Positions 38,054 to 44,856 of a stretch of DNA of 44,856 nucleotides are shown piece by piece. The translations under genes and the position numbers were made by a program. The notes beneath the pieces are model-generated. The model did no database searches, was not told the origin of the DNA, and saw only the letters and a list, made by a program, of their open reading frames with translations. Where the stretch lies: assembly GCA_015490875.1 (NCBI GenBank), contig WFWZ01000101.1, positions 1-44,856 of the forward strand. Reading direction: 5' to 3'. This DNA comes from Planctomycetaceae bacterium (GTDB lineage: Bacteria > Planctomycetota > Planctomycetia > Pirellulales > Pirellulaceae). The stretch's first letter is position 1, and every line of letters begins with the position of its first letter.

Positions 38054-38689
38054 TCAGTGGTAGACCGAGAATCCCCAACGCACGTGGCGACGTGGGCGGT
38101 GGTAGTGATGGTAGTAGGGCGGAGGCCAATACATGGGCACGGGAACGTGTTCATGAACGACGACTGGGGGAGGCCCGGGATTGGGTGGAGGGACGGCTGC
38201 GACCGGTGGAATCTGGGCTTGCTGCATCGCATTGAGGATCCGGTCGCTGACACCTTGTTCGTGAAGCGCGACGATGTCGCTAGCGGAGAGGGGTGATTGG
38301 AGCCCGTGCGTTTGGATTTGCTGGATGATGACGTCCTCACCAACCCCGGAACGGACCATCGTGACGACGTCGGCGCTGGAAACCGGGCGGGGAGCGTATT
38401 GGGCGGCCGCTTGCTGAGCCGCGATGGCTTCGCGCTGGGCGACGTCCTGATCAATGCTGTCCCCCATGGCGGCTCCGACGACCGAGCCGATCGCGCCGCC
38501 CACGAGAGCCGCACCAGGGGCGTGCCCCGAGTCATGAGCCAAGGCGGCACCGGTCAGGCCACCGACGATGCCTCCTGTGGCAGCGCCTCGTTCGGCGTAG
38601 CTGGAGGACCGGCATCCGGTGATGGCAAACGAGATAACGACCAGCAACGCACCGGCAATCCACGGTTGTCGTGTCTTTGCGACTTTCAT
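38054..38689 (-). CDS. Glycine-zipper lipoprotein
   Basis: 211 residues. The hydrophobic start ends in I-T-G-C (C26), a lipobox, so the protein should be lipidated and membrane-anchored. Residues about 36-85 are a glycine zipper (G-G-I-V-G-G-L-T-G-A and A-L-V-G-G-A-I-G-S-V-V-G), which can pack into or span a membrane. A middle helical part resembles SHOCT-like or short C-terminal modules (S-A-D-V-V-T-M-V-R-S-G-V, then L-H-E-Q-G-V-S-D-R-I-L). The C-terminus is rich in Pro, His and Tyr. Function unknown. The ATG overlaps the asnB stop (ATGA), so it is probably translated with asnB; no shared function is obvious. Confidence 0.85.
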   Translation of the reverse strand: MKVAKTRQPWIAGALLVVISFAITGCRSSSYAERGAATGGIVGGLTGAALAHDSGHAPGAALVGGAIGSVVGAAMGDSIDQDVAQREAIAAQQAAAQYAPRPVSSADVVTMVRSGVGEDVIIQQIQTHGLQSPLSASDIVALHEQGVSDRILNAMQQAQIPPVAAVPPPNPGPPPVVVHEHVPVPMYWPPPYYHHYHRPRRHVRWGFSVYH

Positions 38690-40554
38690 GGCATCGTCCT
38701 GTGGTTAACGCTCGCTTTCCCTCTCAACCAGTGTTCGCCCCATTTGGCAAGGGACAGCAGATTCCAAATCCGGGCTTCCCGATACCGAACTCCCGGGCGA
38801 ACACACCGGCGCCATCGAGGTGACCAATAGCCTTCTTGAACCCACGGACTCGCCTCGATTTCTTCCAATGCTTCGGACCAGTCCAACTGGTTGAGAATAG
38901 GGAGGCTGAATCCTTGTTTGCGGTGTTCGAGGACGGCGCGCGGTACTCGGGGTTGCAGGTACCGCCGAAGCAGGTCTTTCCCTTGGAATGCGCCTTCTCG
39001 GAGCATGGGACGGGTGAGGCCCCACTCGACGATGCGCCGGTCGAGCAGGGGCGTGCGCACTTCCATGGAGAAGGCCATGCTCAGGCGGTCGACTTTGGGG
39101 AGAACGGCGTCACTACAAAATGTCATCAAGTCGATGCGCTGCAGTGCGCGCCGCGTCGGTAGAGACGGTACAAAATGTCGTTGGAGCGGGAGCAGCATCT
39201 GCTCGTCGCCGAACGATACTCCCATGGGGCGCAAAATCGCCTCGGCTTCCTCGGGAAGGAAACGAGGGTAGACTCGCGATGCATGCCCATGGAGCAGCCC
39301 CGAGCGGCGAAACAATGAGGAAGCGATGCGGCCGGCGGAAATGGAAGTGGCCGCACCGCCAGCGCTGCGAATGGCTCGTCGAGCCCAGCGATGGAAACCG
39401 ATTCGCTCAGGAGAAAGATCGTGATACCAACGATAACCGGCGAAGACCTCGTCACCTCCGTCACCGGCCATGATCACCTTAAAGTGACGCGATGCCACCT
39501 GGCAGAGCAAGTACATCGACAGCCATGCACTGTATCCTGCCGGTTCGTCGCACTGGTGCATCGACGAATCCAGAAGGCTGTGCACATCGGTGATCTCGAG
39601 CGGAATGCAGATGTGTTCGAGACCGAGGTGGCCGGCTACCTGCCGTGCGACGTCTCCTTCACAGCGGTCGGGCTGAGAGGGAAAGGTGACCGTGAGCGCG
39701 GTCGTGGGGTAGCCGAATTCCCGCATGGCCACGGCGACGGTGGTCGAGTCGATCCCGCCTGACAAGAAAAGACCGATGGGAACATCCGCCAAGAGATGCT
39801 CACGCATGACCTGGGAAAGGAGTTGCTCCCACTCCTCCTGCTCGTCGTACGCTGCGTTGGTCTCGGGAACGACTTCTGTCGGAGGAGCCCAGTAGCGGCG
39901 GAGACGGACAGTGTCTCCTGCCTGCCAGGTGAGTAGATGGCCAGGCTCGAGCTTGCGACAGCCTTGCCAAATCGACCATGGACTTGGGACGTAGCCGAGC
40001 GTCATGACGTAGGCGAGGGCCTCCGGGTCAGGGGACGGCCATGCCGGGAGCAGAGCGGCCAGGCTACCTGCTTCCGATGCCAAGGCCAGTTGCCCTTGCG
40101 GCGAGACGTGATAGTACAGGGGCTTCATCCCGACTCGGTCGCGAGCTGCCAGGAGGCGCTGCTTGCGAGCATCCCAGAGGGCGAACGCAAACATGCCCTC
40201 GAGTTGATCCACACAGTCGTCGCCCCACGCCTCGTAGGCGTGGACCAGGATCTCCGAATCGCTATCGGAGGCAAAAGTATGGCCTAACCCTTCGAGTCGG
40301 GATCGGAGGTTGGCGTAGTTGTAAATCTCACCGTTGCAAACTACCTGAATTCCGCCGTCCTCGTTGGCCAGTGGTTGGTTTCCCTTGGCGGAGAGGTCGA
40401 CGATGGCCAATCGACAATGGCCGAGCCATACCGGAGCGGCCCCATCCTGCCAGTCGCCACACGCATCGGGGCCCCGATGGCGAAGCCGCTCGAGCGCCCG
40501 CCGGCGATTCGGAGGCGGCAGGACGTTTCCAGTCGTAACCGCAATCCCACACAT
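38686..40554 (-). CDS. asnB: Asparagine synthase (glutamine-hydrolysing)
   Basis: 622 residues. The N-terminal glutamine amidotransferase begins M-C-G-I-A at ATG 40554, with the catalytic cysteine C2 exposed after removal of Met; this fixes the start. G-E-I-Y-N-Y is the glutaminase signature. The synthase domain (about 210 on) has the ATP-binding L-S-G-G-I-D-S-T-T and G-D-G-G-D-E-V-F-A-G-Y. Relatives include cell-surface-polysaccharide-type asparagine synthases, so a role in amidating another substrate is possible. It lies upstream of the glycine-zipper lipoprotein with a 4-bp overlap. Confidence 0.9.
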   Translation of the reverse strand: MCGIAVTTGNVLPPPNRRRALERLRHRGPDACGDWQDGAAPVWLGHCRLAIVDLSAKGNQPLANEDGGIQVVCNGEIYNYANLRSRLEGLGHTFASDSDSEILVHAYEAWGDDCVDQLEGMFAFALWDARKQRLLAARDRVGMKPLYYHVSPQGQLALASEAGSLAALLPAWPSPDPEALAYVMTLGYVPSPWSIWQGCRKLEPGHLLTWQAGDTVRLRRYWAPPTEVVPETNAAYDEQEEWEQLLSQVMREHLLADVPIGLFLSGGIDSTTVAVAMREFGYPTTALTVTFPSQPDRCEGDVARQVAGHLGLEHICIPLEITDVHSLLDSSMHQCDEPAGYSAWLSMYLLCQVASRHFKVIMAGDGGDEVFAGYRWYHDLSPERIGFHRWARRAIRSAGGAATSISAGRIASSLFRRSGLLHGHASRVYPRFLPEEAEAILRPMGVSFGDEQMLLPLQRHFVPSLPTRRALQRIDLMTFCSDAVLPKVDRLSMAFSMEVRTPLLDRRIVEWGLTRPMLREGAFQGKDLLRRYLQPRVPRAVLEHRKQGFSLPILNQLDWSEALEEIEASPWVQEGYWSPRWRRCVRPGVRYREARIWNLLSLAKWGEHWLRGKASVNHRTMP

Positions 40555-40766
40555 GGGGTTTCCTCTGAGCAGAGGCTTGGTTCCGGCCCTTCTTCGGAGA
40601 CCAGCAAGGGGATCCTGTCGTGGGCGACGAGCATATAAAATGGCCCCTACTTCGCCAACACCAATTCCCACAGATGGCAAGCCAACGTGGAGTGCCGGCC
40701 GTGTGGGCGTTCCGTGTGAACGGGCAAGTACCTCTCAACTAGTTCTTTCGGTGCCAGGAGTCGCAA

Positions 40767-42218
40767 ATGACCACCATGTCGTGTGAAGACCACGTTTCGA
40801 GGAATCGTCAGGGATCTTTGTGTCGGCAGAGAAGGTCCACGCACGCTCTGCCGGATCGCCGGAAGTTCCTGCAGGCGTCGGCCACGTCGCTAGGCTTGAG
40901 TTCCGTCAGCGGGGCGATCACTTCACTGTGGGCAGGCCAGGAAGGAAGAGGTATTTCGGAAGCGCGTTTCGAACTACCTCGAGGGCGCGTTCCGGCCAGC
41001 TTCATCATCGACGATTCGACCTGCCTGGTGAACATGGGACACTTTTGCATGCCGCAGTTCGCGACTGCCTGGCCGAATCGCCCCAATTACAAGAAGCCTT
41101 GGAAGCAGTGGCCTCGGGAGATCCCCGACGCATTTGTTCGCGAGTTCGGCGAGTGGTGTGCCGAGCATGGTGTGAAGGGAAAATACAGCATCGTTCCCTA
41201 TCCGGCATGCGTAGGGTGGCTCGACCGGGTCCTTCCGGGCTGGTCACGGCGTGAGCTTCTGGCGAGCCTCAAGCTGGTTCGCGAACTGATGGTACCGAAC
41301 TGGGACATTCACCCGGAGATGATCACGCATACGCGTGTCATCGACCTGAAGACTGGCCGCCCCATGGAAGAGATCCATTCGGGCACCATGGAGAACTCGT
41401 ACCCGCAAGAAAAGAAATCGGTCGACGAGCTGGCGTCGTATCTAGCGTACGCTCTACGGATCTTGAAAAACTGCGACCTTCCTTGCGAGGGGATCACTAC
41501 TCCGGGTGGTTTCGGCAACCGAGTCAAGCAGGAGTTATCGCTCGCGGTTGGAGAGGCTGTACGCGATGTCTACGGCACGGAGTTGCCTCATTATTTCAAA
41601 TATGTGGCGGGCCCGAAGGAGTCGACCGTGCCGCGGCTGGAGAACACGAAGGACAACGGGCGGGACCTTTCTCGAGCCGTCATGAACGTATGGGCCGGTA
41701 CCGGCGATTGGTTCGGCAATTGGGACGGCGACCGAGAGCCTCAGCCTGACCGCTATTGCAACCGGGACGCCACGGCCGGGCAGATGGTTGATCGCATTCA
41801 GAAGCGCGAACCGGCCATGATGCTCTGTCATTGGCCCGGACTCTATTCTCATGGAACGCGCAAAGGGTTCCGTGCTTTCCAAAGAGTCATTCTGTCGCTG
41901 GAAGGCCGTTTCGCCGATGAGCTCCTCTGGATGAAAGTGAGCGAGGTTGGCCGATACTATGCGGCGAAGGAGTTGGCAACAATTCGTTACGCGGCCCGCA
42001 CGGTTCACGTGGACACTCCCTATGGGACGCCGGACTGCACGTTGGCCATTACCGGTCCACCCCCGTTCGATCCCGTGGTGGTAAAGGGCTCAAAGAAGCA
42101 ACGGTTGCGACGAGTGGGCCGGCGAGCCGATTTGGTGGAAGGGAGTCACTTTGTCGACGGCGAAACGTGTTGGGTTTGCTTTCGGCTTGAGCAAGGCCAA
42201 ACCGCGGTAGTCGTTTGA
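40767..42218 (+). CDS. Tat-exported polysaccharide deacetylase-like protein
   Basis: 483 residues. D-R-R-K-F-L-Q-A (residues 30-37) is a classic twin-arginine motif. The mature part resembles polysaccharide deacetylase-fold proteins: F-I-I-D-D-S-T near residue 79 supplies the usual D-D metal pair, then H-x-E-x-x-x-H-T-R (about 180-190), T-P-G-G-F-G and a late W-P-G-L-Y-S-H-G. I infer a metal-dependent deacetylase or related hydrolase of an extracellular glycan, with moderate certainty; substrate unknown. M4 (40776) is an alternative start. The methyltransferase gene follows after 55 bp on the same strand. Confidence 0.7.
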   Translation: MTTMSCEDHVSRNRQGSLCRQRRSTHALPDRRKFLQASATSLGLSSVSGAITSLWAGQEGRGISEARFELPRGRVPASFIIDDSTCLVNMGHFCMPQFATAWPNRPNYKKPWKQWPREIPDAFVREFGEWCAEHGVKGKYSIVPYPACVGWLDRVLPGWSRRELLASLKLVRELMVPNWDIHPEMITHTRVIDLKTGRPMEEIHSGTMENSYPQEKKSVDELASYLAYALRILKNCDLPCEGITTPGGFGNRVKQELSLAVGEAVRDVYGTELPHYFKYVAGPKESTVPRLENTKDNGRDLSRAVMNVWAGTGDWFGNWDGDREPQPDRYCNRDATAGQMVDRIQKREPAMMLCHWPGLYSHGTRKGFRAFQRVILSLEGRFADELLWMKVSEVGRYYAAKELATIRYAARTVHVDTPYGTPDCTLAITGPPPFDPVVVKGSKKQRLRRVGRRADLVEGSHFVDGETCWVCFRLEQGQTAVVV

Positions 42219-42273
42219 TGGGTGTCAGAGAGCTCCGAGACGGGCGATTCGTCTGCGCCAGGGAAAGGCTCCA

Positions 42274-43029
42274 ATGTCGTCACTCGACCGCAGGCTGGTG
42301 CGTGACGCGCTCGGGTGGGACGTCCGCAACTGGTCGACCGCACTGGCGTTCTGGGAAGAACACCTTGCGATCGATTTGGCGGGCCGCCGCGCTCTGGAGC
42401 TTGGATGTGGACGCAACGGCGGTCTGACGTTGTGGCTGGCCACTCGCGGCTGTCAGGTTGTCTGTAGCGGATGGCCTCGGATCGAGCGTCAGCCGGTCGA
42501 GCTCCATCGAGATTACGGCGTGGCGGACCGTGTAACGTATTTGGCGGTCGATGCGCGAGCGATTCCGTTTATCGAGGCCTTCGACATCGTCTGCTACAAG
42601 TCTGTGCTGGGTGGCATCGGGCGAGGTAAGGGGCGAGCCGAGGCCGACAAGGCGATTGACGCCATGTTTCGAGCTCTCAAGCCCGGAGGACATCTCCTTT
42701 TTGCCGAGAATCTGGCGGCAACGTGGTGGCATCGCTGGCTGCGCCATCGATTCGCTTCGGGACGTGACGGGTGGCAGTATTGGACCGTGGAGGAGCTCAT
42801 TGGGCACCACGATCGGTTCGAGTTGCTTGCGAAGACGACCTTTGGCTTTTTCGGAGCGCTCGGTCGGCGCGAGTGGCAGCGAGAATGGCTGGCGAGAATG
42901 GATGCCTGTATCCTTCCGCTCATACCGGAAAAGTGGCGTTACGCGTTGGTCGCGATCTGCCGCAAGCCGATGGAAGAGCACCGGCGGCCGGACTCACGGT
43001 CGCCGGCGCCATCAAGAGAAACATCGTAG
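42274..43029 (+). CDS. Class I SAM-dependent methyltransferase
   Basis: 251 residues, cytoplasmic. A-L-E-L-G-C-G-R-N-G-G (about 40-50) is the SAM-binding motif I, followed by V-D-A-R (acidic loop), F-D-I-V-C-Y-K-S-V (motif near 105-113) and L-K-P-G-G-H-L-L-F-A-E (motif IV-V). The C-terminal half has a Trp-rich membrane-like or substrate-binding part (W-W-H-R-W-L-R, G-F-F-G-A-L). Substrate unknown; the neighbour (deacetylase-like protein) gives no firm clue. Confidence 0.8.
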   Translation: MSSLDRRLVRDALGWDVRNWSTALAFWEEHLAIDLAGRRALELGCGRNGGLTLWLATRGCQVVCSGWPRIERQPVELHRDYGVADRVTYLAVDARAIPFIEAFDIVCYKSVLGGIGRGKGRAEADKAIDAMFRALKPGGHLLFAENLAATWWHRWLRHRFASGRDGWQYWTVEELIGHHDRFELLAKTTFGFFGALGRREWQREWLARMDACILPLIPEKWRYALVAICRKPMEEHRRPDSRSPAPSRETS

Positions 43030-43039
43030 CGGGTCGCGA

Positions 43040-44856
43040 CTAGTGTCCGGCCGATGCGGCAGGCTGCTGCGCCGCCGTTTGGGCTCCCACATTGGGCTCT
43101 TCCTCTCCTTCTTCGATCAGCTCGACATCCGTCCAACTCGCCGTGACGATTCGTTCTCCGGCCTTTCTTCCGAACTGCCAGAAGAGTGCCGGTCGCACAA
43201 AGAACTCAAGGATCGTGCTACTGATCAGTCCGCCAATGATGACGGTGGCAACCGGATAGAGGATTTCTTTTCCGGGTTCGCCGGCGGAGAGGGCGAGGGG
43301 GACGAGCCCGATTCCCGACGTGAGCGCCGTCATGAGGACGGGTGCGAGCCGTTCCTGTCCGGCTCGGATGATCATTTCTTTCGAGAAGGTTTCGCCTTCG
43401 TACTGCACGAGATGCAAGTAGTGGTTTAGGAGGAGGATGCCGTTCCGCGAGGCGATTCCGGCAAGTGAAATAAAGCCAACCATGGCGGCGATCGTGAGCG
43501 TCTGCCCGGTCCAAAGCAACATGGCGACCGATCCGATGAACGCCATCGGAAGCGCTGACATCACCTGCAGGGCGAAATTGGCGGAGCGGAAGAGAGTGTA
43601 AAGCACGAGGAAGACGCCGAGCAGTGAAACGAGGAAGGCGACGCGAATGACGAGACTGGCCTTTTGCTGGCTTTTGAATTGACCGCCGTATTCGATGAAG
43701 TAGCCTTCCGGCAATTTGATTTTGTTCAGCTTCGCTTGTATGTCTTCAACGACATCGACGAGTCCTCGGCCTGCCACATTGCACTGCACCACAATGCGCC
43801 GCTTTACATTCTCGCGGTTGATTTGGTTTGGTCCGCTATCTTCGTAAATCTTAGCGAGCGAATCAAGCGACGTGGTGCCGCCTGCCGGCAAATCAATGCT
43901 CAATCTCTTCAGAGCGTCAAGATTCTCGCGGTAGTCTTCTTTCATGCGCACGAGCAGATCGAATGTGCGCTGGCCCAACAAGACTTCCGACACAACTTCG
44001 CCATTCATCGCTGTTTGGATATAGTCGTTCACATAAGCCGGTGTAACGCCAAACATTTTGAGCTTTTCGCGGTCGAGTTCGATCCGGAGCTGCGGTATCT
44101 CCTTTTGCTGTTCCACGATGGCATCGCGAACGCCTTCGACGGTCTTCATCTCGACGAGCATCTGCTGAGCGATGTCACGCAGTTTCCCAAGGTCGTCACC
44201 GTAGATCTTGACGGCAACTTGGGCCTTGACGCCTGAGAGCATGTGCGAAATCAAGTGCGACAGAGGTTGATCGGGGGTGTATTGAGCTCCTGGGATGTCG
44301 GCCAGTTTTTTGCGAATTTCCTCGAGTACGACTTCGCGTTTTCGATTCGCTTTCGGGTCAAAGCTGACGATGATCTCCGTGACGTTCACACCTTCCGCAT
44401 GCTCGTCGAGTTCCGCTCGGCCGGTGCGTCGGGCGAATGCCTGCACGCCTCGGATGGACTGCAGCTTCTCTGTCGCCGTTTCGGCTACCTCATTCGACTT
44501 TCGCAGCGACGTGCCCGGAGGCAGGAACATATTGACTTGAGCGACTCCTTCGTTGAATCGCGGGAGGAAGTCGCTCTCCAATTGCATCAGCAAAAAGGCC
44601 GCGATCGCGACGGCGATGCACGCAGCAACCAGCATGGCGCGTGAGAAGCGAATACTGAAGGCAATCGCTCCTCCGGCGAGCCACTTGAGAAAGCGCAGTA
44701 GCGGTCCGTCCTTTTCGTGGCTCATGAACTTGGCTCGCGAAAGAAGCCAATAGGAAAGGACGGGAGTCAACGTCAGCGAGACAACGAGCGAAGAAAGGAT
44801 TGACACGATGTAGGCGATGCCCAGTGGTGCGAAGAGGCGGCCTTCCATTCCGGAGA
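43040..44856 (-). CDS. HME-type RND metal efflux pump, N-terminus cut off by window edge
   Basis: 605 visible residues of an expected about 1040; the frame is open through the right window edge. Visible from about the sixth membrane helix onward: L-T-L-T-P-V-L, then the family motif D-F-L-P-R-F-N-E-G-x-x-x-x-x-x-x-x-P-P-G-T-S-L, a large periplasmic part, and helices 8-12 (S-L-A-G-I-A-S-R-N-G-I-L-L-L, A-L-T-S-G-I-G-L-V-P-L-A-L). This is the CusA/CzcA class, inner-membrane pumps that export metal ions with proton exchange. The acidic proton-relay residue lies outside the window, so the metal cannot be judged. The C-terminus is an acidic, Ala/Gln-rich cytoplasmic tail. Confidence 0.9.
   Translation of the reverse strand, partial: SGMEGRLFAPLGIAYIVSILSSLVVSLTLTPVLSYWLLSRAKFMSHEKDGPLLRFLKWLAGGAIAFSIRFSRAMLVAACIAVAIAAFLLMQLESDFLPRFNEGVAQVNMFLPPGTSLRKSNEVAETATEKLQSIRGVQAFARRTGRAELDEHAEGVNVTEIIVSFDPKANRKREVVLEEIRKKLADIPGAQYTPDQPLSHLISHMLSGVKAQVAVKIYGDDLGKLRDIAQQMLVEMKTVEGVRDAIVEQQKEIPQLRIELDREKLKMFGVTPAYVNDYIQTAMNGEVVSEVLLGQRTFDLLVRMKEDYRENLDALKRLSIDLPAGGTTSLDSLAKIYEDSGPNQINRENVKRRIVVQCNVAGRGLVDVVEDIQAKLNKIKLPEGYFIEYGGQFKSQQKASLVIRVAFLVSLLGVFLVLYTLFRSANFALQVMSALPMAFIGSVAMLLWTGQTLTIAAMVGFISLAGIASRNGILLLNHYLHLVQYEGETFSKEMIIRAGQERLAPVLMTALTSGIGLVPLALSAGEPGKEILYPVATVIIGGLISSTILEFFVRPALFWQFGRKAGERIVTASWTDVELIEEGEEEPNVGAQTAAQQPAASAGH

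Noticed and set aside
43664-44236. Plus-strand open frame of 190 codons inside the RND pump gene
   Set aside because: Antisense shadow of a clear RND transporter.

Overview
The window is GC-rich, gene-dense DNA that most likely comes from a planctomycete (Planctomycetota, Pirellula/Gemmata-like). This is inferred from gene content, since no rRNA or other phylogenetic marker is present. The indicators are a cytochrome-like/DUF1549/DUF1553 protein next to a DUF1501 protein, an N-terminal LEPR-type export motif on a secreted metalloprotease, a sulfatase with a HEAT tail, a bacterial microcompartment (BMC) shell protein, and many exported proteins built from HEAT, leucine-rich, PDZ and PPC modules. 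I find no tRNA, rRNA, CRISPR array, insertion sequence or prophage gene. No convincing hairpin-plus-T-tract terminator is visible; several convergent genes abut or overlap at their 3' ends.

Layout. 1-10.9 kb: a cut-off exported protein; a thioredoxin-like/CAP-like protein overlapping a gene that fuses an NHL propeller to a Gfo/Idh/MocA oxidoreductase; an exported HEAT-LRR-PDZ-PDZ protein behind a DUF4254 gene; a large exported GH2 glycosidase; a small ABM-domain protein; and a small Tat-exported protein. 10.9-18.4 kb: dihydroorotase (pyrC), a secreted metzincin protease, a sulfatase and a UbiD decarboxylase. 18.5-25 kb: a probable operon of leucyl aminopeptidase, a LarA-like nickel-pincer enzyme and a ceramidase-like hydrolase, then an exported protein with two SurA-like chaperone/isomerase units. 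25.2-28.7 kb: a GAF/HD-GYP protein, a small unknown protein and hemL. 29-34.4 kb: a tight DUF1549/DUF1553, DUF1501 and PPC-domain operon. 34.4-38 kb: an aspartate/aromatic aminotransferase, a tandem-domain BMC shell protein (BMC-T), an exported TPR protein with C-terminal DPF motifs, and an SDR oxidoreductase. 38-44.9 kb: asnB translationally coupled to a glycine-zipper lipoprotein, a Tat-exported deacetylase-like protein, a methyltransferase, and the C-terminal part of an HME-type RND metal efflux pump.

Taken together the window mixes housekeeping functions (pyrimidine, tetrapyrrole, asparagine and aspartate metabolism) with a large exported set for breaking down or binding polymers (GH2, sulfatase, protease, ceramidase-like, deacetylase-like) and for envelope protein folding. 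No defence system or secondary-metabolite cluster is evident. The observations I would look at first are the BMC-T gene without any visible partner enzyme, the exported NHL-oxidoreductase fusion, the LarA-like gene without maturation genes, and a triple 17-bp repeat just upstream of a promoter-like sequence for the DUF4254 gene.
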